This document shows positions 42,931 to 52,650 of a stretch of DNA of 64,000 nt, piece after piece; positions within the stretch are counted from its first letter, which is position 1; every line of letters begins with the position of its first letter. Origin of the DNA: Rhizomys pruinosus (lineage: Eukaryota > Chordata > Mammalia > Rodentia > Spalacidae). The notes under the pieces are model-generated. The model did no database searches. It had not been told where the DNA came from and worked only from the letters and a program-made list of their open reading frames with translations. The position numbers and the translations under genes were made by a program. The stretch is taken from contig VZQC01010403.1 in assembly GCA_009823505.1 (NCBI GenBank), forward strand, positions 224,990-288,989, written 5' to 3'.

Positions 42931-43084
42931 ATTTTGAATGAATTTTTAAAATACATGATATTGTAAATAATTCCCCTCCCCAACTTCTGAATCTTGTCCA
43001 AGGCCTAAAAGAATGGTTACCAAAGGAAAGCCTACAAATTTGAGCTGAGTTGGTCTTTCCAAAAACATAAGAAGGAAAAGTGCC

Positions 43085-43312
43085 AGGGCTGGAGAGACAG
43101 CTCAGCAGTTAAGAGCACTGGTTGCTCTTGCAGAGGACTCAGGTTCAGTTCCTAGCACCCAATGTGACAGCTAACAACCATCAGTAACTCCAATTCTAGG
43201 GGATCGGATGCCCTCATCTGGTCTCCATGGGCATTGTACAACATGGGTGCACTTATATGCAGACAAAACAATCAAACACATAAAATAAAAATAACATTTT
43301 TTAAAAAGAAGA
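43085..43312 (+). mobile_element. B3 SINE
   Basis: Forward: 'agggctggagagacagctcagcagttaagagcactgg', 'ggatcggatgccctcatctggtctccatgggcattg', 'acacataaaataaaaataac' tail. Confidence 0.94.
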
Positions 43313-43314
43313 AA

Positions 43315-43830
43315 AGTGTAAAGGTGTCTCAAAACAACAGTTCTGTGTCCCTTAAACTAAGTGTTCAAACAATATTTTTAAGTTATTTTTATGAGTTTCT
43401 AATATCTCAAGAACAGGTGAATTTTCACATGCTGGTTAGCGTGTGAATACAGATACGGTCAATGCCAGAGCAGTAACAACAAAACAGCTTCATTTCTGAA
43501 TTCCACCAGCCTCTAAAATCAGATGTTCATTTCAAACATGAACAGACTTGACAAGAGAGTTTCTTCACCTCCCACAGCCCTAAGCTTTTAACGGTTTATT
43601 AGACAAAAACATCAAATGACACGTTCAGATTGGACATTGCCATTGAAAACCAAAGGGAAAATGAATTGCAATGTGTGAAACACAAATGGAAATGTGATAT
43701 AAAGCACCCAATTAGATATGTTCTTGTTCTAGAAAAGTTCACAGGAAAGCAGAAGACAGGGAGCGCACTGGAAAGAGCAGGAACAAGGCTGCACCTGTGG
43801 TTGATTGCCTGATCCTCTTTAGTTCACTGA
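43315..43830. other. Single-copy DNA, no gene seen
   Basis: AT-rich, with no repeat or exon recognised. The 60-70-codon frames are not convincing. Confidence 0.35.
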
Positions 43831-43834
43831 CATT

Positions 43835-44160
43835 TTGATTGGATCCAGAATCACCTAGGAGATACTCCTCCAGGGATTGTCGAGATTAGATTAACTGAGG
43901 TGGGAAGACTGACTACTTGGGAGGTACCATTCTGTGGGCCTGGGTCCAGAGCATTTAAAAGGAGAAAGTGACTGAGCAGCGACATTCAAATCATAGTTCT
44001 CTGCTTTCTGACTGTGGATGCTGTGTGATCAGACCTGTCACCATCCCTTCCCCACCAGAATGAGCTTCCTTTCCAACTAAGAGCCAAAATAAACCCCTCC
44101 TTAAGGGGCTTTTGTCAGGCGTTTCATGGCAGCAATGAGACGGACAAGTAACTAATATAA
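43835..44160 (+). mobile_element. Medium-reiterated rodent repeat
   Basis: 'gggattgtcgagattagattaactgaggtgggaagactgacta', 'tgggcctgggtccagagca', 'aaaataaacccctccttaaggggcttttgtcagg', end 'gagacggacaagtaactaatat'. Same family as 28725 and 37915. Confidence 0.75.
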
Positions 44161-44164
44161 ACAT

Positions 44165-44455
44165 TATCAGGGTGGCTCCAATTTGGGGAATTACAGTTCT
44201 AGTACCTAAAGCCAGAGGTTTGGAGAGAAGGAATCTGAGGGATGTGTCCAACAGGAGCTTGATGGCTCTGTGATACCCAGCACAGAAGGAACAGAGAACG
44301 AAACCACACCACCTCTCAGCCGGATCACCCAGAGGGCTGAAGTACACTGGGACCTCAGACAAGTCTTCCTCTATTGGATGCTAGGTAAGACCTGGGCTAG
44401 TTTCGACCAATTAGAGCCTCTTTTTTATATTAGTTGATAGTTTAAAGACCAGAAT
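44165..44455. other. Single-copy DNA, no gene seen
   Basis: The 123-codon minus frame (43991-44362) spans this and the neighbouring repeat, so it is not a gene. Confidence 0.4.
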
Positions 44456-44456
44456 A

Positions 44457-44885
44457 TTGGGGCTACAAAGATGACACAATGGGTGAAGGTGCTTGCTGCT
44501 AAGTCGGATGACCAGAGTTTGATTTCTAGGAACCCACGTGGAAGGAGAGAACCAACCTCTGATCTCCACAATATACCTTGGCACATGTGTGCCCACACAC
44601 AAGTGCATACACACAGTAAATAAATGTGAGTTTTTTAAAAATTTTATTTATTTTTGTATGTGTATGAGTGTACTATCTGCATGTAGGTTTGTGCACCCGT
44701 GTCGTGCAATGCTGTGGAGGTCAGAAGAGGGTCCCCTGGAACTGGAGTTCTCCTGGAATTGGAGTTACAGACGGTTCTTAGCCACCATGTGGGTGCTGGG
44801 GATCAAACCCGGGTCCTCTGCAACAGTAGTCGGTGCTCTTAACCGCTAGGCTATCTCTCCAGCCCCATAAATGTGAGTTTTTAAA
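44457..44885 (+). mobile_element. B3A-type SINE with B2 in its tail
   Basis: 'ggggctacaaagatgacacaatgggtgaaggtgcttgctgctaagtcggatgaccagag', 'gaaggagagaaccaacctctga', tail 'acacagtaaataaatgtgag'. The B2 44636-44866 sits in the tail. Confidence 0.88.
44636..44866 (-). mobile_element. B2 SINE, duplicated subfamily ('tacagac' type)
   Basis: TSD ataaatgtgagttttt at 44620-44635 and 44867-44882 (16 bp, exact). Short deletion near 'agaagaggg|tcccctgg'. Confidence 0.98.
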
Positions 44886-44891
44886 GATCAG

Positions 44892-45083
44892 AATTTTGAT
44901 TTGTTTTGAGACAGGGTTTCTTGTGTCCTAGGCTGGCCTCAAACTCCTTGAGTAGCCAGTTATGAACTTGAACTTCTAGAGGATCCCAAGTACACTACCA
45001 TGCCTGCTGGTTCTGGGGAACAAATTCGGGGCTTTGTGCATGCCCTCCAAGCAGTCTACAAATGGAGCTACATCCCCAGCCTC
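44892..45083 (-). mobile_element. B4-type SINE (B1-like plus ID-like)
   Basis: 'gttttgagacagggtttcttg', 'taggctggcctcaaactcc', then 'tgggggaacaaattcggggctttgtgcatgccctccaagcag...gctacatccccagcc' as the ID-like half. Confidence 0.75.
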
Positions 45084-45084
45084 C

Positions 45085-45682
45085 AAGACCAGAATACTTA
45101 ATGCCTAGAAAAAATATTCTTCCTATCAATTTGTTAAGGTTAGAGAATAGGGAGAAAGAGTCTAATAAAATTGCTAAGATCCTGTTTGAAGCTTTTAATG
45201 CATTTTCATTTAATTGCCAGAAAGTTCTTTTAAAACATTTTAATGAGCTTTTGTACATTGCATACGACAGTTATTAATCAAGTTTAGGACCCCTCTCCCA
45301 CCCTTGCCCCCCCAAACCCTCTACCAGATCTCAGTATTCCCCTGTACATGTTAAATCTTTTCCAGTCAAGCATTTGTACCGGATGTCCTTTAGTCCAAAT
45401 TCATCCACTGGAGTCCAGTCAGCCTATCTAGAGATCATAAGTAAGGCACACTCTCCCTCGCCCAGTAGTAACCAGTCTCCAATAGCTGTCAGTCTAGGTT
45501 GGGCCCAGCACCCATTTCTCTTGCTGCACTCAAGCTTGTCTGATTGAGTTATCCAATACAGATAGTTCTTGAAATATTGCTTCTCTTTTACTTTTTTGGA
45601 AGGGACTGTGGGCCCTCAATATGAGCATACCCTTGGTAAGTTAAGTAAGGCCTTTGTTCTTATGTGGTATACATTAAAATTA
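45085..45682. other. Unassigned, possibly an old L1 3'UTR fragment
   Basis: A C-rich phrase 'cccctctcccacccttgcccccccaaaccc' and 'caaattcatccactggagtccagtcagcctatct' resembles antisense rodent L1 3'UTR, but the match is by style only. Confidence 0.3.
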
Positions 45683-45684
45683 AA

Positions 45685-45903
45685 AAAAAATTTTTTATGT
45701 GTATAAGTGTATTGCCTGAATGTGCATAAGTACATCTGTGTTATGAAATGCCCAAGGAGGTCAGAAGAGGGTACTGGATCCCCTGGAACTAGAGTTACAG
45801 GTGGTTGTTGGTCTGTTAGTCACCATGTTGGTGCTGGGAATCGAACCTGGGTCCTCTGCAAAAACAGTCAGTGCTTTTATCCATGGAGCCATCTCTCCAA
45901 CCC
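45685..45903 (-). mobile_element. B2/B3-type SINE, older
   Basis: Reverse: 'gtgtataagtgtattgcctgaatg', 'tgggaatcgaacctgggtcctctgcaaaaacagtcag', 'ccatggagccatctctccaacccc'. Confidence 0.88.
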
Positions 45904-45904
45904 C

Positions 45905-46285
45905 CTACATTTTAATAGGACAAAGAGGCACATAAACTGAGGTAAGATTCAGTGTGTCAAGCACCATGATGACTCGGTTTTCAGCTCCACTAGAAACTCC
46001 TGCGCTTGGCACACTGCAGTACATTGGGAGGTGACAGCACTTAAAGAGGACCTGGGGCTCTTAAACAATGGAGTTCCAGAGTCTGGGAAGTACAAGCTCG
46101 AGGTGAAGGCAGTTTTGTTTCCCCGGAGGTTCCTGTCCCTGGCTTGTCAACAGGTTCACAAGTTTCTCCTCTGTCCCTGACCTCAGATTTCCTCTTCCTA
46201 GAGGGACATCAGACAATGAGCCCATGTTAACAGCTTCACTTTTACTTAGTCATTTCTTCAAATGCCGTGGTCACAAATACAATTA
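45905..46285. other. Single-copy DNA, no gene seen
   Basis: No repeat or exon recognised. Confidence 0.35.
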
Positions 46286-46286
46286 C

Positions 46287-46290
<4 letters not shown>

Positions 46291-46322
<32 letters not shown>

Positions 46323-46990
46323 TGTGTATGTGTGTATACGTGTGAGCACATGTGTGTGGAGGCCAGAAATCAATGTTAATTTCTTTCCACATATTTCTTG
46401 AGATAGGGTCTTTTGTTAAACTCAGAGGTCACTAATTTTGCTAGCTGGTTAGCCAGTTACCCCACCTGTCCTTCTCTCTCTGCCTCCCCTGTTCTGAGAT
46501 TATAGGCACATGCTGCTGCACCTGACTTTTTTTTTTTATTTACATGAAGTTGAAACATTCAAACTAGAGCCATCATGTATGGGGGACTATCTGCACATTT
46601 TTATCTGAACCTCCCCAAAACATCCTATCCATATTAGAAATCGTTGTTTCTTTTTTTTTAATTTTTATTTATTTCTGTATGTGTATGAATGTACTGTCTG
46701 CATGCAAGTGTGTGCACCTGTGTTGTGCAATGCCACGGAGGTCAGAAGAGGGTGTCAGACTCCCCTGGAACTGGAGTTCTCCTGGAATTGGAGTTTCAGA
46801 TGGTTCTCGGCCGCCTGTGGGTGCTGGGGATCGAACCCGGGTCCTCTGTAAGAGCGGTCAGCGCTCTTAACTGCTAGGCCATCTCTCCAGCCCCCGTACC
46901 TGACTTTTTAATGTGGGCACTGGGGATAATATTCAGATCCTCATGCTCATACAGCAAGCATTTTACTGACTGGGCCATCTCCCCAGTCCT
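46291..46990 (-). mobile_element. B4-type SINE split by a B2 with 3' transduction
   Basis: The left part (to 46531) carries a (GT)n leader (46291-46322), 'gtgtggaggccagaaatcaatgtt', 'tagccagttaccccacctgtcc'. The right part (46898-46990) continues 'acctgactttttaatgtgggcactggggataatattcagatcctcatg ... gactgggccatctccccagtcct'. The two join exactly at the TSD. Confidence 0.85.
46532..46897 (-). mobile_element. B2 SINE carrying about 110 nt of 3' transduced sequence
   Basis: TSD acctgacttttt at 46520-46531 and 46898-46909. On the minus strand the insert reads B2 head and body (46897 to about 46667, with the 17-nt duplication and 'ttcagac' type), then an A-rich stretch (46650-46663 as T9), then about 110 nt of non-B2 sequence. 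It ends in a second A-rich tail at 46532-46541. The whole 366 bp therefore inserted as one unit. See finding. Confidence 0.9.
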
Positions 46991-47034
46991 GAGAGGGCTT
47001 TAAAACATGAGTGTGTGTGTATCGGGTGGGGGGT

Positions 47035-47245
47035 GGGGACTGGAGAGATGGTTTAGCAGTTAAGAGCACTGGCTGTTCTTGCAGAGGACCCAGGTTCAAT
47101 TCCTAGCACCCACTCACTCAGCTAACAACCATCCCTAACTCCAGTTTAGGGGATCTGACACATCCTCTTCCGGCCTCTGTGGATATTACACATACATAAG
47201 TACAGTCAAAACACATACACATAAAAATAAGTAAACAAACATGAA
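47035..47245 (+). mobile_element. B3 SINE
   Basis: Forward: 'gggactggagagatggtttagcagttaagagcactggctgttc', 'ggatctgacacatcctcttccggcctctg', tail 'acataaaaataagtaaac'. Confidence 0.94.
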
Positions 47246-47334
47246 TGGGGGCACTGTTGACTCCATTCCAAGATGGCAGAGGGGCATCATGGCTAAAGAC
47301 GTGGGCCCAGGAATCACTGCATTTAGTTTGGTCA

Positions 47335-47485
47335 TTGATTCTGTCATTCAGTAAATGAACTGTCCACTCTGGGCCACACTTTCTTCACCTATGAAATGGG
47401 GCGCTTATAATAGAACCTACATTATGTAAGCGACCAATCAAATAATGTATATGACATGCTGAGAGCAGTGCCCCAGGCTTAGCAG
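47335..47485 (+). mobile_element. MIR SINE
   Basis: 'ctctgggccacactttcttcacctatgaaatggggcgcttataatagaacctac ... aatgtatatgacatgctgagagcagtgcc' matches the MIR core order: cctcagtttcctcatctgtaaaatgggg, then 'aatagtacctacc', then 'cagtgcc'. Confidence 0.75.
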
Positions 47486-47489
47486 CTCT

Positions 47490-48000
47490 GCATGCAGCTC
47501 TGAAGTTAAGTCTGCCATGGCCTGCAGGTGGACATTGGTCAGAGGGACATACATCCCAAAGCCTTGTCCTCTGTGTTCTTGCTGCAGTCACAAAGCAAAG
47601 TACTGAAGGCAGCAGTCCTCGCTCTGCTTAGAGTCATCCCAAGAGTTAAAGAGCTCCCAAGGCCACACTGTTTCCAGGCCAGCCACAGTGGCATCCAGGA
47701 AGTAAGAACTGAACGTCCACGTAATTTTAGCACACCACCAAATAAATGCTTTCCTTGCTTTGTTCCCTTGGAAGACTGGGGAACCAAGCTTAATAATCTG
47801 CTGCATGGAACTTCTCTCTTCAATAGTTCCGGGCCTGGTACCAGACCTACTGAGTCAAATTCTATAATGTAACAGGTGCCAGATGATTTGTATATACTTG
47901 GGTTTGGGATGCTGGGGAGTTCCTGGATATTGATAAGATGTCTGAAGTTAAGCGGAAAAATGTCAAGTTCCTTCCTTTTAGCATAGAAGATAGTTTGATG
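47490..48000. other. Single-copy DNA, no gene seen
   Basis: Overlapping frames on both strands at 47528-47872 (up to 114 codons) show no known domain. A short 'gtattgaaggcagcag' context gives no splice evidence. Confidence 0.35.
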
Positions 48001-48004
48001 GCCA

Positions 48005-48184
48005 ATGTGTCAGTTACTTTCTGTTGCTCTGGTAAAATACAATGGCCCAAAGGGATTCAGGGATGAAAGAGCTTATTTTGGTTGATAGTTCCAGAGGGGT
48101 AAGAGTTCATCACAGTGGGGATGCATGGCAGCAGCTGGCCAGAACAGGAAGCTGAGAGGTCATATTTTCAAATGCAAACATGAA

Positions 48185-48234
<50 letters not shown>

Positions 48235-48425
48235 GATAGATAGATGATAGAGAATGGAAATGGGATAAGGTGGTAAACTCTCAAATTCTGCCCCCGATGT
48301 CATACTTCCTTCCAGCTGTACCTCCTTAAAGATCCCATGATCTTCCCAAACAGCCTCACCAACTGGGGACCAAATATTCACATACCTGAGCCTCTGTGGG
48401 ACATTTGTCATTCAAACCATTACAG
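48005..48425 (+). mobile_element. Rodent medium-reiterated repeat with GA array
   Basis: 'gtgtcagttactttctgttgctctggtaaaatacaatggccc', 'cagtggggatgcatggcagcagctggcc', right end 'accaaatattcacatacctgagcctctgtgggacatttgtcattcaaaccattacag'. A (GA)n array lies at 48187-48231 followed by GATA units. Confidence 0.75.
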
Positions 48426-48575
48426 TCTGTAATATAGACACAAGGGATGTCTTAGTGGTATGTTCTGTTCCTGAATGTAATAAGGTATGTAACCATGGGG
48501 AAGGAGAAGAGACCACTGAGTTCATAGCTATGTACTTATACATTCATTATTTCTTTATGGTGAAAGCATTAATGT

Positions 48576-48579
48576 CTGT

Positions 48580-48621
<42 letters not shown>
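48576..48621. repeat. (GT)n microsatellite
   Basis: About 22 GT units in the leader of the following B4 element. Confidence 0.95.
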
Positions 48622-48627
<6 letters not shown>

Positions 48628-49097
48628 ATGCATGTGGAGGCTGAGGATTGATGTTGAATGTACATTATTCTTTCTTAATATGTATTTTAAATGTTTTATT
48701 TTATTTTGTTAAAAGTTGTGTGTATATGTGTGTGTGTTTGTGCCTATGAGTTCAGTGCCCATGGATTCCCTGGTACTGGGGCTGCAGGCTGCCTAATGTG
48801 GATGCTGGGAATTGAATTCTGGTCCTCTGGAATAGCAGTATGTGCACTTAACCCTGAGCTGTCTCTCCAGCCCTACATTATTTTTATGAAAGAGTCTCTC
48901 ACTGAATCTGGAACTCACTTATTTCATCAGACTGGTGGGCAGCAAGCCCCTGGGTTCTACCCCTCTCTCTCTCTCTAGCAATGATATTACAGTAGCATGC
49001 CACCATGCCCAGATTTTATGTGGGTGCTGGGAATCCAAACTCAGGTCCCCATGCTTTTATAGTAAGCACTTATTGACTGAACTATCTTCCTAACCCT
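48622..49097 (-). mobile_element. B4-type SINE split by a B3
   Basis: Left 'gcatatgcatgtggaggctgaggattgatgttgaatgtac', right 'gagtctctcactgaatctggaactcactta ... catgcccagattttatgtgggtgctgggaatccaaactcaggtccc ... ctgaactatcttcctaaccc'. The B3 at 48675-48876 has near-identical flanks tacattattc and tacattattt. Confidence 0.75.
48675..48876 (-). mobile_element. B3-type SINE inside a B4
   Basis: Reverse: 'gttcagtgcccatggattccctggtactggggctgcaggctgcctaatgtggatgctgggaattgaattctgg', 'aaccctgagctgtctctccagccc'. Confidence 0.85.
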
Positions 49098-49309
49098 TAG
49101 AATCCTTTCATCTTTTCGACATATCTAGTATGTAATTATTATCTATATTCACTTTCATTTACAGCACTCAAGAACTTTTTGCTGCCATTTAACTGTAATT
49201 TCAAGCTCAGAGATCGGCCTTTCCCAATGTCCCTTCCCTGCTTTTGTCCCTGGGATCTGGTAGTGACAGTTCTACTTTTTTTTAAAAATATGGATTATTT
49301 CATTCTTTT

Positions 49310-49486
49310 TTTTTTACTTTTTATTTTATTTTAGTTTTTTTTATTGTTATTAAACTTTTTCATACATCATTTCTCAGTCCAGTTTAGACTCATTTCCCTT
49401 TCCATGTCCCCCACCCCACCCAAGTTCATGCGGTCTGCAATACATTTCTTGTATTTTTTTCTGAGTCTTTCCAAAGTTTTTACTGT

Positions 49487-49529
<43 letters not shown>

Positions 49530-49864
49530 TATTAATGTACTGTCTGCATGTAGGTTTGTGCACCAGTGTCGTGCAATGCCGCGGAGGTCAGAAGAGGGTG
49601 TCGGATTCCCCAGGAACTGGAGTTCTCCTGGAATTGGAGTTACAGACGGTTCTCAGCCACCATGTGGGTGCTGGGGATTGAACCCGGGTCCTCTGCAAGA
49701 GCAGTCAGTGCTCTTAACCGCTAGGCCATCTCTCCAGCCCCCAAAGTTTTTTCAAAGCAGAGGATTATTGGTTTTGTGAGAACTTCACTGCTTCAGTCGG
49801 TTCTTTGTCCTAGTTCTTTTGTTCTTGTTGTTCCCTCCAACTTGTATTGCTTCAACATATGCAT

Positions 49865-49900
<36 letters not shown>

Positions 49901-50215
49901 GTCTCACCTATACTAAAATTATGTCATCTGAAACAAACTGGTATTTCCAAATCATATTTCAGAATTCACATTTTTCCCTTTTAATTTTATATTACTCTAA
50001 AATATGCATACATACCGTCCACCCATATGCCAAGATTCCAAATTCTGAAAATAAGTGGTAGGTTAATTCTAGAGCCCATTAAGGGACTCACATTATAAGA
50101 ACACAGTTGCTTTTAGGTAAAGAGGAATATAACATTAACATTGCTCAGTTTGCCTTACAAGTAGGTACTTGGTGCTAGCATCCACAGATGAGGGATATCA
50201 TTTGTTGTTTTTTTT
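49310..50215 (-). mobile_element. L1 3'UTR, antisense, with a B2 inside
   Basis: 'cttttcatacatcatttctcagtccagtttagactcatttccc', 'catgtcccccaccccacccaagttcatgc', 'cttcagtcggttctttgtcctag', '(ca)n(ta)n' at 49865-49902, to 'gcatccacagatgagggatatcattt'. Same family as the copies at 34.7, 52.7 and 63.3 kb. Confidence 0.88.
49482..49740 (-). mobile_element. B2 SINE, duplicated subfamily ('tacagac' type), TTTA-expanded tail
   Basis: TSD ccaaagttttt at 49471-49481 and 49741-49751. Its tail has expanded into about 11 ATTT units (49486-49530). Confidence 0.96.
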
Positions 50216-50630
50216 AATTATTCAGTATGATAATTTTATTTAATATAATATCAAAAGGATGAATACACAGACAATAAAATATCTAATTTGAAAAATTCAC
50301 AAAAGTAAACAAATGTATTTCTAGTTTGCAAAGCACATAATACCCACCATGTAGCCTACATGGATGACAATTTAATTAAATGACTCTTCATTTTCTAATT
50401 TTCATCAAAATGTAAAACCTGATTATAATAAAGTTTACATGATTAATTTACTGAAGCCTCAAATAATAAAGCATTCAAATATGCATTGCTTTAGATTCCT
50501 TTCACGCATGAGAAGAAATAATTTTCTTTCACTTTATTGTACAAATTCTTCTATCAAAATAGCAATATTGTATAGAAGTCAACATTCCTTTTTATTGCAA
50601 ATATCCTTCCATTATATGCAGTTTTCAAAC
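50216..50630 (-). other. AT-rich sequence with a poly(A)-tailed, 3'UTR-like end on the minus strand
   Basis: On the minus strand the low-coordinate end reads AAATAAAATTATCATACTG, AATAATT, then A8 (50212-50219 as T). The AATAAA lies about 20 nt before the tail, as in a retrocopied mRNA 3'UTR. I cannot name a parent gene. The 82-codon plus frame here is not a gene. Confidence 0.35.
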
Positions 50631-50631
50631 A

Positions 50632-50950
50632 AGAAAGATGTCATGAAATTTGAACTAAATAGACAGACATGGAAAACATTGTACTGAGTATAGTAACTCA
50701 GATTCAGAAAGACAAATTCATTTGTGGATATTACCAATGACTCTTTACATTTGTATATTTAATTTAGAGTACTTGTATAATCCAGGAAATTAGAAAGTGA
50801 CTGTGTGGATGGTAAAGATTAGTCTTAAAGAAGACAGAATAGTAAAACTTAGATGATATAAAGGGAAAAGGGAAATAATAGAAAAGGAAGTTTAAGAAGA
50901 GAAAGGAATGAGAGGGTAGTGCAGAAGAGAAATAACTAACTTTAAGAATA
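50632..50950 (+). mobile_element. L1 ORF2 C terminus and 3'UTR, sense
   Basis: The plus strand reads KDVMKFELNRQTWKT then broken frame with TQIQKDK-like sequence, which parallels the ORF2 C-terminal segment (KDDIMKFAGKWMELQ) seen at 35.2-35.4 kb. The 3'UTR-like 'ggaaattagaaagtgactgtgtggatggtaaagatt' follows. It faces the antisense L1 at 49310-50215. Confidence 0.65.
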
Positions 50951-50954
50951 TTTG

Positions 50955-51082
50955 AGTTACTTGGGAGGCAGAGGCAGGCAGATCTTTATGAGTTCAAGGC
51001 CAGCCTGGTCTATAGAGCGAGTTCCAGGCCAGCTGGGGCTACATGGAGACCCTGTCTCGAAAAGATCAAAAAAAAAAAAGAA
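50955..51082 (+). mobile_element. B1 SINE, 5'-truncated
   Basis: Starts at 'tacttgggaggcagaggcagg', ends 'accctgtctcgaaaagatc' plus A12. Confidence 0.93.
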
Positions 51083-51102
51083 TATTTGAAAAGGTGTATC
51101 AG

Positions 51103-51240
51103 CTGAGCATGGTGGCACATGTCTTTAATCCTGGCACTCAAAAAACACAGGCAGTCAGATCTTTGTGAGACTGAGGCCAACCTGTGAATTTCCAGGCCAG
51201 TTGGGGATATAGAAAGACCCAGCCTCAAAAAATATCCATA
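51103..51240 (+). mobile_element. B1 SINE, diverged
   Basis: 'gctgagcatggtggcacatgtctttaatcctggcactc', then a degraded left-arm body and 'gacccagcctcaaaaaa'. Confidence 0.85.
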
Positions 51241-51244
51241 CGGA

Positions 51245-51420
51245 AAACTATAATTTTGTAAACTTCTTATATATGTAAATATAAAATTTACATACTAATA
51301 TCTACAAATTATATATTTATATTATGTGTATACATATTAGATAGATAGATGATAGACAGAGATATAGATATGTAATTTAGTTGGAATTACTCTACATGGG
51401 GTATTAAAATCATGTTGAAC
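51245..51420. other. AT-rich low-complexity DNA
   Basis: TA-rich with a short (TAGA)n run near 51335-51350. Confidence 0.6.
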
Positions 51421-51424
51421 ACTT

Positions 51425-51628
51425 ATTTATTTATTGTTCCTATTTGATCTTATACTATTCCAAAATATGCATACATATACTCCACACATAAATCAAAGTT
51501 ACAAAATCTGAAAACAAACTATAGATTAATTCCAAAGCACATTTAGAGATTTACATTTTAACAGTAAAGTAGTTGCATGCAGGTAAAAAGAAGTATAACT
51601 TTACATTCTCTCTTTTTTTCTAGAATAT
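51425..51628 (-). mobile_element. L1 3'UTR fragment, antisense
   Basis: 'actattccaaaatatgcatacatatactcc', 'ctgaaaacaaactatagattaattcc', 'gcaggtaaaaagaagtataac' match the order in the L1 copies at 35.0 and 50.0 kb. Confidence 0.75.
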
Positions 51629-51725
51629 GAAAATTAGTATTCCTATATGAAAGAACACACCATAGGATTACATAAGGATAAATTATGAATGGTTGTAGCA
51701 TGTATCAATAAAAAGAGAAAATATT

Positions 51726-51873
51726 GACCCGGCGTGGTGGTGCACGCCTTTAATCCTAGCACTCGGGAGGCAGAGGCAGGCGGATCTTTGTGAGTTCAAG
51801 GCCAGCCTAGTCTACAGAGTGAGTTCCAGGGCAGCTGGGGCTACCAGGAGACCCTGTCTCAAAAAGACCAAAA
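51726..51873 (+). mobile_element. B1 SINE
   Basis: TSD aaaagagaaaatatt at 51711-51725 and 51874-51888. Full length, 'acccggcgtggtggtgcacgcc' to 'ctgtctcaaaaagacc'. Confidence 0.97.
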
Positions 51874-51924
51874 AAAAGAGAAAATATTTTTTTACAAAAT
51901 ATTTTTAACTGTTAAATATAATCC

Positions 51925-52650
51925 TTTTTTTTTTTTTTACCAAAAGATGTCATGTTTGCCCCAAGGAAGTGCTTGAAGTTTCCTCCTTGGCAAACCTAAA
52001 CAACCATCAATCATGCCCTTGTGTTCCACATTGGGGTCCCTCCCCCACATGGTCACCCAAATGAGGTCCAGCAAGCATGTGTCCTGTCTTGATCTTCCTG
52101 CAGTGGCCTCCATGACACAGCATGGGTAGTCAAACAACGGCAGTCTACACTCTGAAGAGGCTGAAATCCCTGTAGCCACTCAGTCCACAAGCTGGACATC
52201 TCTGTAGTCCCCATCTGGCATTGAAGGTTTGAAGGATTCTCAAGGTTTATATCTGAAATACAATTTCTCAGACCTTATTGATTATTTATTTCTGGTTATA
52301 CTTTCCTTTTGGATGCTTAAGGGCATACAGTCAGCCCAGATTAACCAAGGGTTTTGTTTTTTCAAGGTCAGTTGAGGATCTGGTCCTCAAGGGTCACTCA
52401 GGTTTTTTTTTTGGAGGGGGGTAGCCCCTGGCTCCTTTTGGTGTTTCAACCACCAGTTCCACCCACTCGAGGACACAGTTAGGCCTCGTTAGACCAAGTT
52501 TCTCTCTTTGAAGCATGAGCAGACTTTCAGTGGATCTCCAAGACCTCACCCCCACAGGGAAGACTGATGACTCACATTTGCGGGACATTTCAGGAGATGC
52601 CCCCATGCATATTCCCCTGAGACTTAGTTGACCTCTGATGGCAAGGAAAA
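51925..52650 (-). other. Unidentified poly(A)-tailed retrocopy-like element
   Basis: On the minus strand this block ends with ...GACATCTTTTGGT followed by A13 (51927-51939 as T on the plus strand), as a retrotransposed transcript would. An 80-codon minus frame (51937-52179) and a 70-codon one (52394-52606) lie in different frames with stops between. I do not recognise either. It could be a non-coding transcript copy, an old L1 5' region or an ERV-like internal fragment. Confidence 0.4.

Noticed and set aside
51937..52179. 80-codon frame in the unidentified block as a gene
   Set aside because: Adjacent stretches shift frame and contain stops. It may be a repeat, so no gene is called.
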